Of a stretch of 64,000 nt of DNA, positions 1-7,972 are shown one piece after another. This DNA comes from Mesorhizobium sp. Pch-S (GTDB lineage: Bacteria > Pseudomonadota > Alphaproteobacteria > Rhizobiales > Rhizobiaceae), in assembly GCF_004136315.1 (NCBI RefSeq), contig NZ_CP029562.1, forward strand, positions 3,557,501 to 3,621,500, written 5' to 3'. Positions within the stretch are counted from its first letter, which is position 1. Every line of letters starts with the position of its first letter. The notes beneath the pieces are model-generated. The model ran no database searches and had not been told where the DNA came from. It saw only the letters and a list, made by a program, of their open reading frames with translations. Position numbers and translations under genes: made by a program.

Positions 1-692
1 CGGTGGGTGGCCAGCCCTGGCAGTCCTCCGGTGCGTTCGATGTGCTTCTGCTGGCTGTCGGCGGAACGGACGCTTTCCTGAAAGTCTACAAGGATAAGGA
101 TGGTGCGTTTGCCGGCGGGCCGGAGATCGCCAAGGTGTTCAAGGCGGCGGATGATGCCCGCAGGATGTCCAAGGGCACCAATGTCCAGGACTGGAATCAG
201 GCCACCAACATGGTCATCACTGGCAAGGCCGGCGGCCAGATCATGGGTGATTGGGCGCAGGGTGAGTTCCAGGTAGCCGGCAAGGTGGCCGGCAAGGACT
301 ATACCTGTCTGCCCGGCCTCGGCATGAACAGCGCGCTCGCAACTGCTGGCGATGCTTTCTATTTCCCGCTGCTCAAGGACGCCGACAAGGCCAAGGCGCA
401 GGAAGTGCTTGCTGAAACGCTGCTCGATCCCAAGACGCAGGTGGCTTTCAACCTGAAGAAAGGTTCGCTGCCGGTGCGCGGCGACGTCGATCTTGCTGCC
501 GCCAATGACTGCATGAAGAAGGGCCTCGACATCCTCGCCAAGGGCAATGTGATCCCGTGGACGGACCAGTTGCTGTCGCAGGATACGCAGAAGCAGAAGG
601 AGGACCTGTTCGCCGAATTCTTCGCCAAGCCGGACCTGACCGTCGAGGATGCGCAGAAGCGCTTCGCCGACATCATCTCCAGCGCTGACTGA
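1..692 (+). CDS. Carbohydrate ABC transporter substrate-binding protein, C-terminal part
   Basis: This is the 3' part of a periplasmic family 1 solute-binding protein. The reading frame is open from the window edge, so the real start and signal peptide lie upstream, and the GTG at position 3 is not the start. About 229 residues are visible, including the segment GDWAQGEFQVAG that is typical of sugar-binding proteins and a C-terminal helix rich in Lys and Glu. Two permeases and an ATPase follow in the same direction, which supports a role as the receptor of that importer. The sugar cannot be told from sequence. The glucose/mannose-type or alpha-glucoside-type binding proteins of rhizobia are the closest I recognise. 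Confidence 0.88.
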   Translation, partial: VGGQPWQSSGAFDVLLLAVGGTDAFLKVYKDKDGAFAGGPEIAKVFKAADDARRMSKGTNVQDWNQATNMVITGKAGGQIMGDWAQGEFQVAGKVAGKDYTCLPGLGMNSALATAGDAFYFPLLKDADKAKAQEVLAETLLDPKTQVAFNLKKGSLPVRGDVDLAAANDCMKKGLDILAKGNVIPWTDQLLSQDTQKQKEDLFAEFFAKPDLTVEDAQKRFADIISSAD

Positions 693-784
693 TCCTGTTC
701 ACCCGATCCTCCCGGGCTCCGGCTCCGTCCAGTGCTTGGCGGGGCCGGAGTTCCCGGAGGTCCAGGACCTGGGACGGCACCTCC

Positions 785-1675
785 ATGAGCACTGTGACCA
801 AGCGACCAAGCCGGCTGTTCCGCAACCTCAATGCCAAGATCGCCTCGGTGCCGATGATCCTCACCGCGCTGGTGGTGTTCGTCGGCGGCACGCTGTGGAC
901 CGTGCTTTACTCCTTCACCAATTCGCGTCTGCTGCCGCGGCTCAAATTCGTTGGCCTCGACCAGTATGAGCGACTGTGGGCAACGCCGCGCTGGCTGGTG
1001 TCGATCGAGAACCTGGCGATCTACGGCATCCTGTCGCTGGTCTTTTCCCTGGTGATCGGCTTCGTCCTGGCGGCGCTGCTCGACCAGAAGATCCGCTTCG
1101 AGGACACCTTCCGCACCATCTTCCTCTATCCCTTCGCGCTTTCCTTCGTCGTCACCGGCGTGGTCTGGCAATGGCTGCTCAATCCGGATTTCGGGGTGCA
1201 GGCCGTGGTGCGCTCGCTGGGCTGGGAAAGCTTCGCCTTCGATCCGCTCTACACTTCGAGCATCGTCATCTACGGCGTGTTGATCGCGGCGCTCTGGCAA
1301 GGTACCGGCTTCGTGATGTGCCTGATGCTGGCAGGCTTGCGCGGCATCGACGAGGATATCTGGAAAGCGGCGCGGGTAGACGGCATCCCGGCATGGAGGA
1401 CCTATCTCTTCATCGTTCTGCCGATGATGCGGCCGGTGCTGGTCACCACGCTGGTCATCATCGCCGCCGGCATCGTCAAGGTCTATGATCTCGTCGTGGC
1501 GCAGACCAGCGGCGGGCCGGGCATCGCATCCGAGGTGCCGGCCAAATACGTCTACGACTATATGTTCTTCGCACAGAATCTCGGCCAGGGTTTCGCGGCC
1601 TCGACAATGATGCTTTTGTCGGTCGCCATCGTCATCGTGCCCTGGGCCTATCTCGAATTCGGGCGGAGGCGCTGA
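785..1675 (+). CDS. Carbohydrate ABC transporter permease, MalF type
   Basis: This is an inner-membrane permease of 296 residues, the usual length for the family, with about six hydrophobic helices. The cytoplasmic EAA loop that docks the ATPase is at about residues 190-213 (core WKAARVDG, ending IVLP). It begins 92 bases after the binding protein and is followed after two bases by the second permease, so the genes form one operon. It should pair with the next gene to make the membrane channel of a sugar importer. The family call is firm; the substrate is not known. Confidence 0.93.
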   Translation: MSTVTKRPSRLFRNLNAKIASVPMILTALVVFVGGTLWTVLYSFTNSRLLPRLKFVGLDQYERLWATPRWLVSIENLAIYGILSLVFSLVIGFVLAALLDQKIRFEDTFRTIFLYPFALSFVVTGVVWQWLLNPDFGVQAVVRSLGWESFAFDPLYTSSIVIYGVLIAALWQGTGFVMCLMLAGLRGIDEDIWKAARVDGIPAWRTYLFIVLPMMRPVLVTTLVIIAAGIVKVYDLVVAQTSGGPGIASEVPAKYVYDYMFFAQNLGQGFAASTMMLLSVAIVIVPWAYLEFGRRR

Positions 1676-1677
1676 CG

Positions 1678-2577
1678 ATGGCGATGTCACAGGCCATCGA
1701 GGGCCCGCGTGGACCGAAGCCACGCCACGCCTTCTCGAAGCGCAACATCTTCATCTACGGCACGCTGTTCGTGGTTGCCGTCTACTACCTGCTGCCGCTC
1801 TATGTGATGGTGGTAACGTCGCTGAAAGGCATGCCGGAAATCCGGCTTGGCAACATCTTCTCGCCACCGCTGGAAATCACCTTCGAGCCTTGGGTGAAGG
1901 CCTGGGCGACGGCGTGTACCGGGCTGAATTGCGACGGGCTTTCGCGCGGCTTCTGGAATTCGGTGCGCATCACCGTGCCTTCGGTGATCCTGTCGATTGC
2001 CATCGCGTCGGTGAATGGTTACGCGCTCGCCAACTGGCGTTTCAAGGGCTCGGAGCTGTTCTTCACCATCCTGATCGTCGGCGCCTTCATTCCCTATCAG
2101 GTGATGCTCTACCCGATCGTCATCATCCTGCGCGAAATCGGGCTCTATGGCAGCCTGAGCGGGCTGGTCATCGTGCATTCCATCTTCGGCATGCCGATCC
2201 TGACGCTGCTGTTCCGCAACTATTTTGCATCACTGCCGGAAGAACTGTTCAAGGCGGCGCGTGTCGACGGGGCCGGCTTCTGGAGCATCTATCTGCGCAT
2301 CATGCTGCCGATGTCGGTGCCGATCTTCGTCGTTGCCGTCATCCTGCAGATCACCGGCATCTGGAACGACTTCCTGTTCGGCGTCGTCTACACGCGCCCC
2401 GACACCTACCCGATGACCGTGCAGCTCAACAACATCGTCAATTCGGTGCAGGGCGTGAAGGAATACAACGTCAACATGGCTGCCACGCTGCTGACCGGCC
2501 TCGTGCCCCTCGTCGTCTATTTCATCTCCGGCAAACTGTTCGTGCGCGGCATCGCCGCGGGTGCGGTGAAAGGGTGA
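1678..2577 (+). CDS. Carbohydrate ABC transporter permease, MalG type
   Basis: This second permease has 299 residues and six predicted membrane helices. Its EAA loop is at about residues 189-211 (core FKAARVDG, then MLPMS). The stretch from about residue 77 to 90 contains two Cys in a periplasmic loop. The start is two bases after the previous stop, and an in-frame ATG two codons later is equally possible. Its stop is two bases before the ATP-binding subunit, which suggests translational coupling. Together with the preceding MalF-type subunit it forms the heterodimeric channel. Confidence 0.93.
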   Translation: MAMSQAIEGPRGPKPRHAFSKRNIFIYGTLFVVAVYYLLPLYVMVVTSLKGMPEIRLGNIFSPPLEITFEPWVKAWATACTGLNCDGLSRGFWNSVRITVPSVILSIAIASVNGYALANWRFKGSELFFTILIVGAFIPYQVMLYPIVIILREIGLYGSLSGLVIVHSIFGMPILTLLFRNYFASLPEELFKAARVDGAGFWSIYLRIMLPMSVPIFVVAVILQITGIWNDFLFGVVYTRPDTYPMTVQLNNIVNSVQGVKEYNVNMAATLLTGLVPLVVYFISGKLFVRGIAAGAVKG

Positions 2578-2579
2578 GC

Positions 2580-3674
2580 ATGAACATGATCGCCAGTCCC
2601 AGCGTCTCGATCCAGGATCTGAAGCTCAATTTCGGTACCGTCTCGGTGCTGCAGTCACTCAACCTCGATATCGCCGAGGGCGAGTTCATCGTGCTGCTCG
2701 GGCCGTCCGGTTGTGGCAAGTCCACCTTGCTCAACTGCATTGCCGGCCTGCTCGACATTTCCGACGGCCGCATCTTCATCAAAGGCAAGAATGTCACCTG
2801 GGAGGAGCCGAAGGACCGGGGCATAGGCATGGTGTTCCAGTCCTACGCGCTCTATCCGCAGATGAGCGTGGAGAAGAACCTGTCGTTTGGTCTCAAGGTG
2901 GCGGGAACGCCAAAGGACGAGATCGACAAGCGCATTTCCCGCGCGGCCGAAATCCTGCAGATCGAGCCGCTGCTGCAGCGCAAGCCGGCAGCACTTTCCG
3001 GTGGCCAGCGCCAGCGCGTGGCGATCGGCCGGGCTCTGGTCCGCGACGTCGATGTCTTCCTGTTCGACGAACCCTTGTCCAATCTGGACGCCAAGCTGCG
3101 TTCTGAACTGCGCGTCGAGATCAAGCGGCTGCACCAGCGGCTCGCCAACACCATGATCTATGTCACCCACGACCAGATCGAAGCGATGACGCTGGCCGAC
3201 CGCATCGCCGTGATGCGCGGTGGCGTGATCCAGCAGCTGGACGCGCCGCAGGCAATCTACAATCGCCCGGTCAATCGTTTCGTCGCCGGTTTCATCGGTT
3301 CGCCCGGCATGAATTTCGTCGACGGCAGGCTGGAGGCGAGCGATGGCGGCTGGCGCTTCAGCTCTGGCGACCTGAATATCCCACTCTCGACCTATGCTTT
3401 CGAAGGGCAACCTCTGGCGGGACCGGCAGTGTTTGGGGTCAGACCCGAACATATCGGTCTCAATTCGGGTTCCGGCTGGCCGTTCTCCGCGAAGGCCACC
3501 GTCGATGTCGTCGAGCCGATGGGGTCCGACACTCTGGTCTGGGTGCGGCTCGGCGCACAAAGCCTGTCGGTGCGAGTGCCCTCCGAGCGTGCGCCCGGAA
3601 CCGGCAGCCAGGTCGAGATCGGCTTCGATCCGTTGCGCGCCTCGCTGTTCGGCGAAGACGGCAACCGGCTGTGA
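2580..3674 (+). CDS. Sugar ABC transporter ATP-binding protein, UgpC/MsmK family
   Basis: This is a 364-residue ATPase. It has Walker A GPSGCGKST at about residues 41-49, the signature LSGGQRQR, Walker B FLFDEP and a switch His in the segment YVTHDQ. A C-terminal part of about 120 residues matches the OB-fold (TOBE) regulatory domain of the MalK/UgpC group. I chose the ATG at 2580 because the preceding AGGGTGA is a good ribosome binding site; it overlaps the stop region of the second permease. The open frame runs further upstream only as an antisense-like overlap with the permease. It energises the importer made by the two upstream genes. Confidence 0.95.
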   Translation: MNMIASPSVSIQDLKLNFGTVSVLQSLNLDIAEGEFIVLLGPSGCGKSTLLNCIAGLLDISDGRIFIKGKNVTWEEPKDRGIGMVFQSYALYPQMSVEKNLSFGLKVAGTPKDEIDKRISRAAEILQIEPLLQRKPAALSGGQRQRVAIGRALVRDVDVFLFDEPLSNLDAKLRSELRVEIKRLHQRLANTMIYVTHDQIEAMTLADRIAVMRGGVIQQLDAPQAIYNRPVNRFVAGFIGSPGMNFVDGRLEASDGGWRFSSGDLNIPLSTYAFEGQPLAGPAVFGVRPEHIGLNSGSGWPFSAKATVDVVEPMGSDTLVWVRLGAQSLSVRVPSERAPGTGSQVEIGFDPLRASLFGEDGNRL

Positions 3675-3716
3675 CAACCACCCCAACGATATCCCCCAAG
3701 CAGATGGACAGATAGA

Positions 3717-4463
3717 ATGGACTGGTCATTTCAACTCTACAGCGCCCGCAATTTCCTGCCCTGGGACAAGGTGCTGAAATTGCTGGGCAGCCTCGGCTAT
3801 GCGCAGGTCGAGGGTTATGGCGGTGTCTACGACGATCCGAAAGCTTTCCGTGCGGAACTCGACAAGAACAAGCTCGCCATGCCGACCGGGCATTTTTCGA
3901 TCGAGGCACTGGAGACCGATTTCGATGGCGTGCGCAGGATTGCCGATGCACTCGGCATCAAGCTGCTGGTCTGTCCCTATCTGGTTGCCGAAGCACGCCC
4001 TGCCGATGCGGCCGGATGGCGCGGTTTCGGTGAACGGCTGGCCAAGGTCGGCGAGACTGCCAAAAAAGCAGGCTACGGCTTTGCCTGGCACAACCACGAT
4101 TTCGAGTTCAAGGCGCTGCCTGACGGCTCGATCCCCCAGGAGCATATCCTGTCGTCCGCACCGGATATCGGCTGGGAGATGGATGTCGCCTGGGTCGTGC
4201 GCGGCGGTGCCGATCCGGTGCCCTGGATCGAGCGTTACGGCAGCCGCATCGTTGCCGCCCATGTCAAGGATATAGCCAAGCCCGGCCAGGGTCTGGACGA
4301 AGACGGCTGGTCGGATGTCGGTCACGGCACCATCGACTGGTCCAAGTTGACCAAGGTGCTGCGTGAGCGCAGCAGCGCCAGATACTTCATCATGGAACAG
4401 GACAACCCGAACGACATCGAGCGCTTCGCGCGCCGGTCGATCGAGGCTGCCCAGACTTTTTGA
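3717..4463 (+). CDS. Sugar phosphate isomerase/epimerase family protein (TIM barrel)
   Basis: This 248-residue protein belongs to the xylose-isomerase-like TIM-barrel superfamily. It carries conserved metal-site segments such as WHNHDFEF near the middle, then WEMDVAW and AAHVKDI further on. It follows the ATPase by 42 bases and precedes an NAD-dependent oxidoreductase by 28. This pairing of a TIM-barrel isomerase with a Gfo/Idh enzyme is common in loci that handle oxidised sugars, including keto-glycosides and inositol-like compounds. The exact reaction is unknown. The protein is probably cytoplasmic, since no signal peptide is visible. Confidence 0.88.
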   Translation: MDWSFQLYSARNFLPWDKVLKLLGSLGYAQVEGYGGVYDDPKAFRAELDKNKLAMPTGHFSIEALETDFDGVRRIADALGIKLLVCPYLVAEARPADAAGWRGFGERLAKVGETAKKAGYGFAWHNHDFEFKALPDGSIPQEHILSSAPDIGWEMDVAWVVRGGADPVPWIERYGSRIVAAHVKDIAKPGQGLDEDGWSDVGHGTIDWSKLTKVLRERSSARYFIMEQDNPNDIERFARRSIEAAQTF

Positions 4464-4491
4464 CGGACAAAGACGTTTTAGGAGAACGACG

Positions 4492-5631
4492 ATGGCAAGG
4501 AAGCTCGGGATCGGCGTCATCGGCGCCGGCAATATTTCGGCGGCCTATTTCAGGCTGGCGCCGCTGTTTCGGGGCATCGAAATGCGAGCCTGCGCCGACA
4601 TCAACATGGAAGCGGCGAGGGCGCGGGCGAAAGAGTTCAAGTTGCGCGCCGAAACGGTGGACGATCTGCTGAAGGCCGACGATATCGACATCATCGTCAA
4701 CCTCACCATCCCCGCCGTCCATTACGATGTCTCGAAGCGGGTGCTCGACGCCGGCAAGCACGTCTATTCGGAAAAACCGTTCGTGCTGTCGCTGCAGGAA
4801 GGGCTCGATCTGCGCAAGCGCGCCGAGAAGAAGGCCCTGCGCATAGGCTCGGCACCCGATACCTTCCTTGGTGGCGCACATCAGCTGGCACGCAACCTCA
4901 TCGATGAGGGCAAGGTCGGCGCGATCACCGGCGGTACCTGCACGGTGATGAGCCATGGCATGGAGCACTGGCATCCGAACCCGGACTTCTTCTTCCAGCC
5001 CGGCGCCGGTCCCGTCCTCGACATCGGGCCCTACTACGTCACCAACCTGATCCAGCTGGTCGGACCGGTGAAGCGGGTCGCGGCTTTCGCCTCGATCCCC
5101 GCCAAGGAGCGCGTCATCTCCTCGAAGCCGCGCGCCGGCGAGAAGATCCCGGTCAACACGCCAACCACCATCCATGGCCTGCTCGAATTCGCCAATGGCG
5201 CGGTGGTGACATTGAACACCAGCTGGGACGTATGGGCGCATGGTCACGCGCCGATGGAACTCTACGGTGAAAAGGGCACGCTCTATGTGCCGGATCCGAA
5301 TTTTTTCGGTGGCGACGTCGCCTACACCAGGGAAAGCAAGCCGGCAAAGGGGTTGCCGAAATGGCCGCATCCGTTCGGCGTGCCCAATGAAAAGCACTCC
5401 CAGGGCATGATGGCCAACTATCGCACGGCTGGTCTTGCCGACATGGCGCTGGCGATCATGGAAGGGCGCCCGCACCGCTGCTCGATGGAGTTGGCGCTGC
5501 ATGCGGTGGAAGTGATGACCAGCCTGCTGAAATCGGCCGAAACCGGCAAATTCGTCTCCCTGCAGACAAGTTGCGAGCGACCCGCTGCGCTGGGCGTCAA
5601 GGAGGCAAAGGCGCTGCTGGTGAAAAAGTAA
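4492..5631 (+). CDS. Gfo/Idh/MocA family NAD(P)-dependent oxidoreductase
   Basis: This is a 379-residue sugar dehydrogenase-type protein. The N-terminal Rossmann motif GVIGAGNIS is at about residues 7-15, and the catalytic-region segment YSEKP is near residue 95. The C-terminal alpha/beta domain is complete. The ATG at 4492 is supported by AGGAGAAC just upstream; the open frame extends further but runs into the previous gene. By context it oxidises or reduces the imported sugar or a product of it. ThuB of the trehalose locus is a relative with similar context, but I cannot assign that substrate here. Confidence 0.92.
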   Translation: MARKLGIGVIGAGNISAAYFRLAPLFRGIEMRACADINMEAARARAKEFKLRAETVDDLLKADDIDIIVNLTIPAVHYDVSKRVLDAGKHVYSEKPFVLSLQEGLDLRKRAEKKALRIGSAPDTFLGGAHQLARNLIDEGKVGAITGGTCTVMSHGMEHWHPNPDFFFQPGAGPVLDIGPYYVTNLIQLVGPVKRVAAFASIPAKERVISSKPRAGEKIPVNTPTTIHGLLEFANGAVVTLNTSWDVWAHGHAPMELYGEKGTLYVPDPNFFGGDVAYTRESKPAKGLPKWPHPFGVPNEKHSQGMMANYRTAGLADMALAIMEGRPHRCSMELALHAVEVMTSLLKSAETGKFVSLQTSCERPAALGVKEAKALLVKK

Positions 5632-5680
5632 GCCGTCATCGATCACCGGTTTGTCTGCACCGTTTCATCTCTTGCGTTGA

Positions 5681-5728
5681 CGCAATTCCGGACGGAAAAC
5701 CGCTGCACACTTTTCCTGGAATTGCTCT
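5681..5728. repeat. Intergenic palindrome, class A (CAATTCC type)
   Basis: This is an imperfect inverted repeat that begins CGCAATTCCGGACGG and ends TTTTCCTGGAATTGCTCT. The same element recurs in the opposite orientation at 16477-16527, and in degenerate or half form at 16576, 43218 and 58146. Such elements are common between genes of rhizobia. Lying just after the sugar operon, it may act as an mRNA 3' structure. Confidence 0.8.
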
Positions 5729-5732
5729 ATAG

Positions 5733-5766
5733 ATGCGTCCTTCGAGCTTCGCTTCGAAGGACGCAT
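5733..5766. repeat. Perfect 13-bp inverted repeat upstream of the aldo/keto reductase
   Basis: The arms ATGCGTCCTTCGA and TCGAAGGACGCAT pair perfectly across an 8-base loop. No T-run follows on either side, so it is not a classic terminator. It lies directly after the class A palindrome and 33 bases before the aldo/keto reductase start. It could be a repeat unit, a processing hairpin or a protein site. Confidence 0.75.
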
Positions 5767-5799
5767 TCATTTGCGGAACACCCTTTCCAAGGAAACACC

Positions 5800-6846
5800 A
5801 TGCCTTACGCTCCCGCCGCCGACCGTTATCAGTCGATGATCTACAACCGCTGCGGCCGTTCTGGCCTGAAGCTGCCGGCCATCTCGCTCGGGCTCTGGCA
5901 CAATTTTGGCGAAGACACCCCGCACAGGGTCAAACGTGCCATTTGCCACAAGGCGTTCGACCTCGGCATCACGCATTTCGATCTGGCCAACAACTACGGC
6001 CCGCCGCCCGGATCTGCGGAGATTGCCTTCGGCGAGATACTGCGCAGCGACTTCGCCGGTTATCGCGACGAGATGATCATCTCGAGCAAGGCCGGATACG
6101 ACATGTGGCCGGGACCGTATGGCGAGTGGGGCAGCCGCAAATATCTGCTCGCCAGTCTCGACCAGAGCCTGAAGCGTATGGGGCTCGACTATGTCGACAT
6201 CTTCTATTCACACCGCTTCGATCCCGATACGCCACTGGAAGAAACGATGGGTGCGCTGGATCATGCCGTGCGTTCGGGCAAGGCTCTTTACGCCGGCATC
6301 TCGTCCTACAATTCACAGCGCACGCGCGAGGCGGCCGACATCCTCAGGCAGCTCGGCACGCCGTGTGTCATCCACCAGCCGAGCTATTCCATGCTGAACC
6401 GCTGGGTCGAGGATGATGGTCTGCTCGACACGCTGGACGGCCTCGGCGTCGGCTCCATCGTGTTCTCGCCGCTGGCGCAAGGCATGCTCACCGACAAGTA
6501 TCTGAACGGCGTGCCGCAGGGCAGTCGCGCCACGCAGGGCAAGTCGCTGCGTGAATCCTTCCTCAACGAGCAGACACTGGCCAACATCCAGGCCCTCAAC
6601 GGCATTGCCAGGAAGCGTGGCCAGACGCTGGCGCAGATGGCGCTGGCCTGGGTGCTGCGTGGCGGCCGCGTCACCTCGGCCCTGATCGGCGCCAGCCGGC
6701 CGGAACAGGTCGAGGATTGTGTCGGCGCGCTCAAGAACCTCGACTTCAGCGACGCGGAGCTTGCCGAGATCGACGGCTATGCGCGCGAGGCCAATATCAA
6801 TCTCTGGGCTGCCTCGGCCGAGAGAACCGGACCGACACGCAAGTAG
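5800..6846 (+). CDS. Aldo/keto reductase, YghZ-like (L-glyceraldehyde 3-phosphate reductase family)
   Basis: This 348-residue protein is close to E. coli YghZ, which reduces L-glyceraldehyde 3-phosphate and some aldehydes with NADPH. The catalytic tetrad is present: Asp and Tyr in FDLANNYG, Lys in SSKAGY and His in YSHRFD. The C-terminal cofactor-binding segment includes ALIGASRPEQV. The ATG at 5800 has AAGGAAA ahead of it; the longer frame upstream runs through the two palindromes and is unlikely to be translated. It is in the same direction as the sugar locus but separated by 168 bases, so it may have its own promoter. Confidence 0.92.
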   Translation: MPYAPAADRYQSMIYNRCGRSGLKLPAISLGLWHNFGEDTPHRVKRAICHKAFDLGITHFDLANNYGPPPGSAEIAFGEILRSDFAGYRDEMIISSKAGYDMWPGPYGEWGSRKYLLASLDQSLKRMGLDYVDIFYSHRFDPDTPLEETMGALDHAVRSGKALYAGISSYNSQRTREAADILRQLGTPCVIHQPSYSMLNRWVEDDGLLDTLDGLGVGSIVFSPLAQGMLTDKYLNGVPQGSRATQGKSLRESFLNEQTLANIQALNGIARKRGQTLAQMALAWVLRGGRVTSALIGASRPEQVEDCVGALKNLDFSDAELAEIDGYAREANINLWAASAERTGPTRK

Positions 6847-6860
6847 AGCTGGCGCCTGGC

Positions 6861-6897
6861 GACGTGACGATCCGGACACTCTCCGGACCGTCACGTC
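6861..6897 (+). terminator. Hairpin after the aldo/keto reductase gene
   Basis: GACGTGACG at 6861 pairs with CGTCACGTC at 6889, and an inner TCCGG/CCGGA pair extends the stem. It begins 15 bases after the stop codon. No T-run follows, so it would end transcription only weakly or act as a 3' stabiliser. Confidence 0.5.
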
Positions 6898-7011
6898 ACA
6901 AGACAATGGCAAAACCATCGATTCATGCTTATTTCTGGGGCAGGCGGCTGGTCGGCCTGTGGCGGGCAGTCTGATGAGCGCGCGAGTTGCGCAAGTATCG
7001 AAAGCAGAATC

Positions 7012-7437
7012 ATGACGGCAAGGAACGTGCTGACCAAGAACCAGCAGAGCGTGCTGGAGAAACTGGAAGTGGCCAACGCGCCACTCAGCGCCTACACGCT
7101 GCTCGACCAGTTGCGTGAACGCGGTTTCCGCGCGCCGCTGCAGGTCTATCGCGCACTCGATACGCTGATGAAGGAAGGTTACGTGCATCGGCTGGAAAGC
7201 CTGAATGCCTTCGTCGCCTGCTCGGACCCGCACGATCATGGTCATGCCCACGGCCATAGCCATGGCATGACTGCTTTTGCCATCTGCGACAATTGCGGTC
7301 AGGTCACCGAGTTATGCGATGAGAAGATCGGCGATAGGCTCGGCGAATGGGTCGGTTCCACTGGTTTCGTCGCCAAGAAGGCGGTGATCGAATTCCGCGG
7401 CACCTGTGCCAAGTGCCGGGCGGAGGCTACCGCCTAG
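7012..7437 (+). CDS. zur: Fur family transcriptional regulator, Zur-like
   Basis: This 141-residue protein has the Fur family layout: an N-terminal winged helix (segment LQVYRALDTLMKEGYV) and a C-terminal dimer domain with two CxxC pairs (CDNCG and CAKCR) that hold structural zinc. Between them is a His-rich loop, HDHGHAHGHSHG, which is typical of Zur rather than Fur, so zinc sensing is the likely role. I chose the ATG at 7012 because homologues start near the segment NVLTKNQQ; the frame is open further upstream. No zinc importer genes are nearby in the window, so its targets are probably elsewhere. Confidence 0.82.
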   Translation: MTARNVLTKNQQSVLEKLEVANAPLSAYTLLDQLRERGFRAPLQVYRALDTLMKEGYVHRLESLNAFVACSDPHDHGHAHGHSHGMTAFAICDNCGQVTELCDEKIGDRLGEWVGSTGFVAKKAVIEFRGTCAKCRAEATA

Positions 7438-7453
7438 CAGATCGTGACTCGAT

Positions 7454-7765
7454 CTATTGTGGCGGGAAACTGATGATGAGCGTGACAAGCGCTGTGATCA
7501 GTATCGGCCCCAGGGCGTAAAGGAAGGTTCTTCTGGTGCCATAGCGTGCCCTGGCAGGATGGTGCGCCGATACGTTGCGTGCGTTGACCACACCCATCAC
7601 GACACCTGCTGCAGCCATGCCGAACGTAACCAGTATGACCAGGCTGGCGAGGCTTTGACCCGACGGTGGCGTTGGTGTCAGCGCTGACCACAAGGCAACA
7701 GCCAGGAAGCCGAAGCCCAGGCCGAAGAATGCGTGACCAAGGACAATTTCGAAGCGCCTCGTCAT
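7454..7765 (-). CDS. Small membrane protein of unknown function
   Basis: This 103-residue protein has three hydrophobic segments: about residues 6-28, 38-62 and 78-98. A positively charged loop with Arg and His joins the second and third, and the first two are rich in Gly and Ala. I do not recognise the family. The start is uncertain: the ATG at 7765 gives a compact protein, but the frame is open to 7813. The gene is convergent with the zur-like gene and lies downstream of polA in the same direction, about 160 bases away. Nothing points to a specific function. Confidence 0.6.
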   Translation of the reverse strand: MTRRFEIVLGHAFFGLGFGFLAVALWSALTPTPPSGQSLASLVILVTFGMAAAGVVMGVVNARNVSAHHPARARYGTRRTFLYALGPILITALVTLIISFPPQ

Positions 7766-7972
7766 GACCACCCAAATCATTTCATGCTTGAAATAGGTTG
7801 GGCCTTCTACCAAATGGTGGAATAATTTCTAGTTAAGAGTGTGTGCCGTGGTGCGCTACAATCACTCTTGGTGAATACAATATTGATTACCGTGATTGAT
7901 TGCCACGGCCATGGCAGGTTCCGGAGCTGTTCAAGGCCGCCGGAGGCGAGTTCTTCCTGCCTCGATCAAACG

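Noticed and set aside
5681-5766. Short repeats as a CRISPR array
   Set aside because: The palindromes are scattered singly or in pairs of different classes through the window, without regular spacers and without cas genes.
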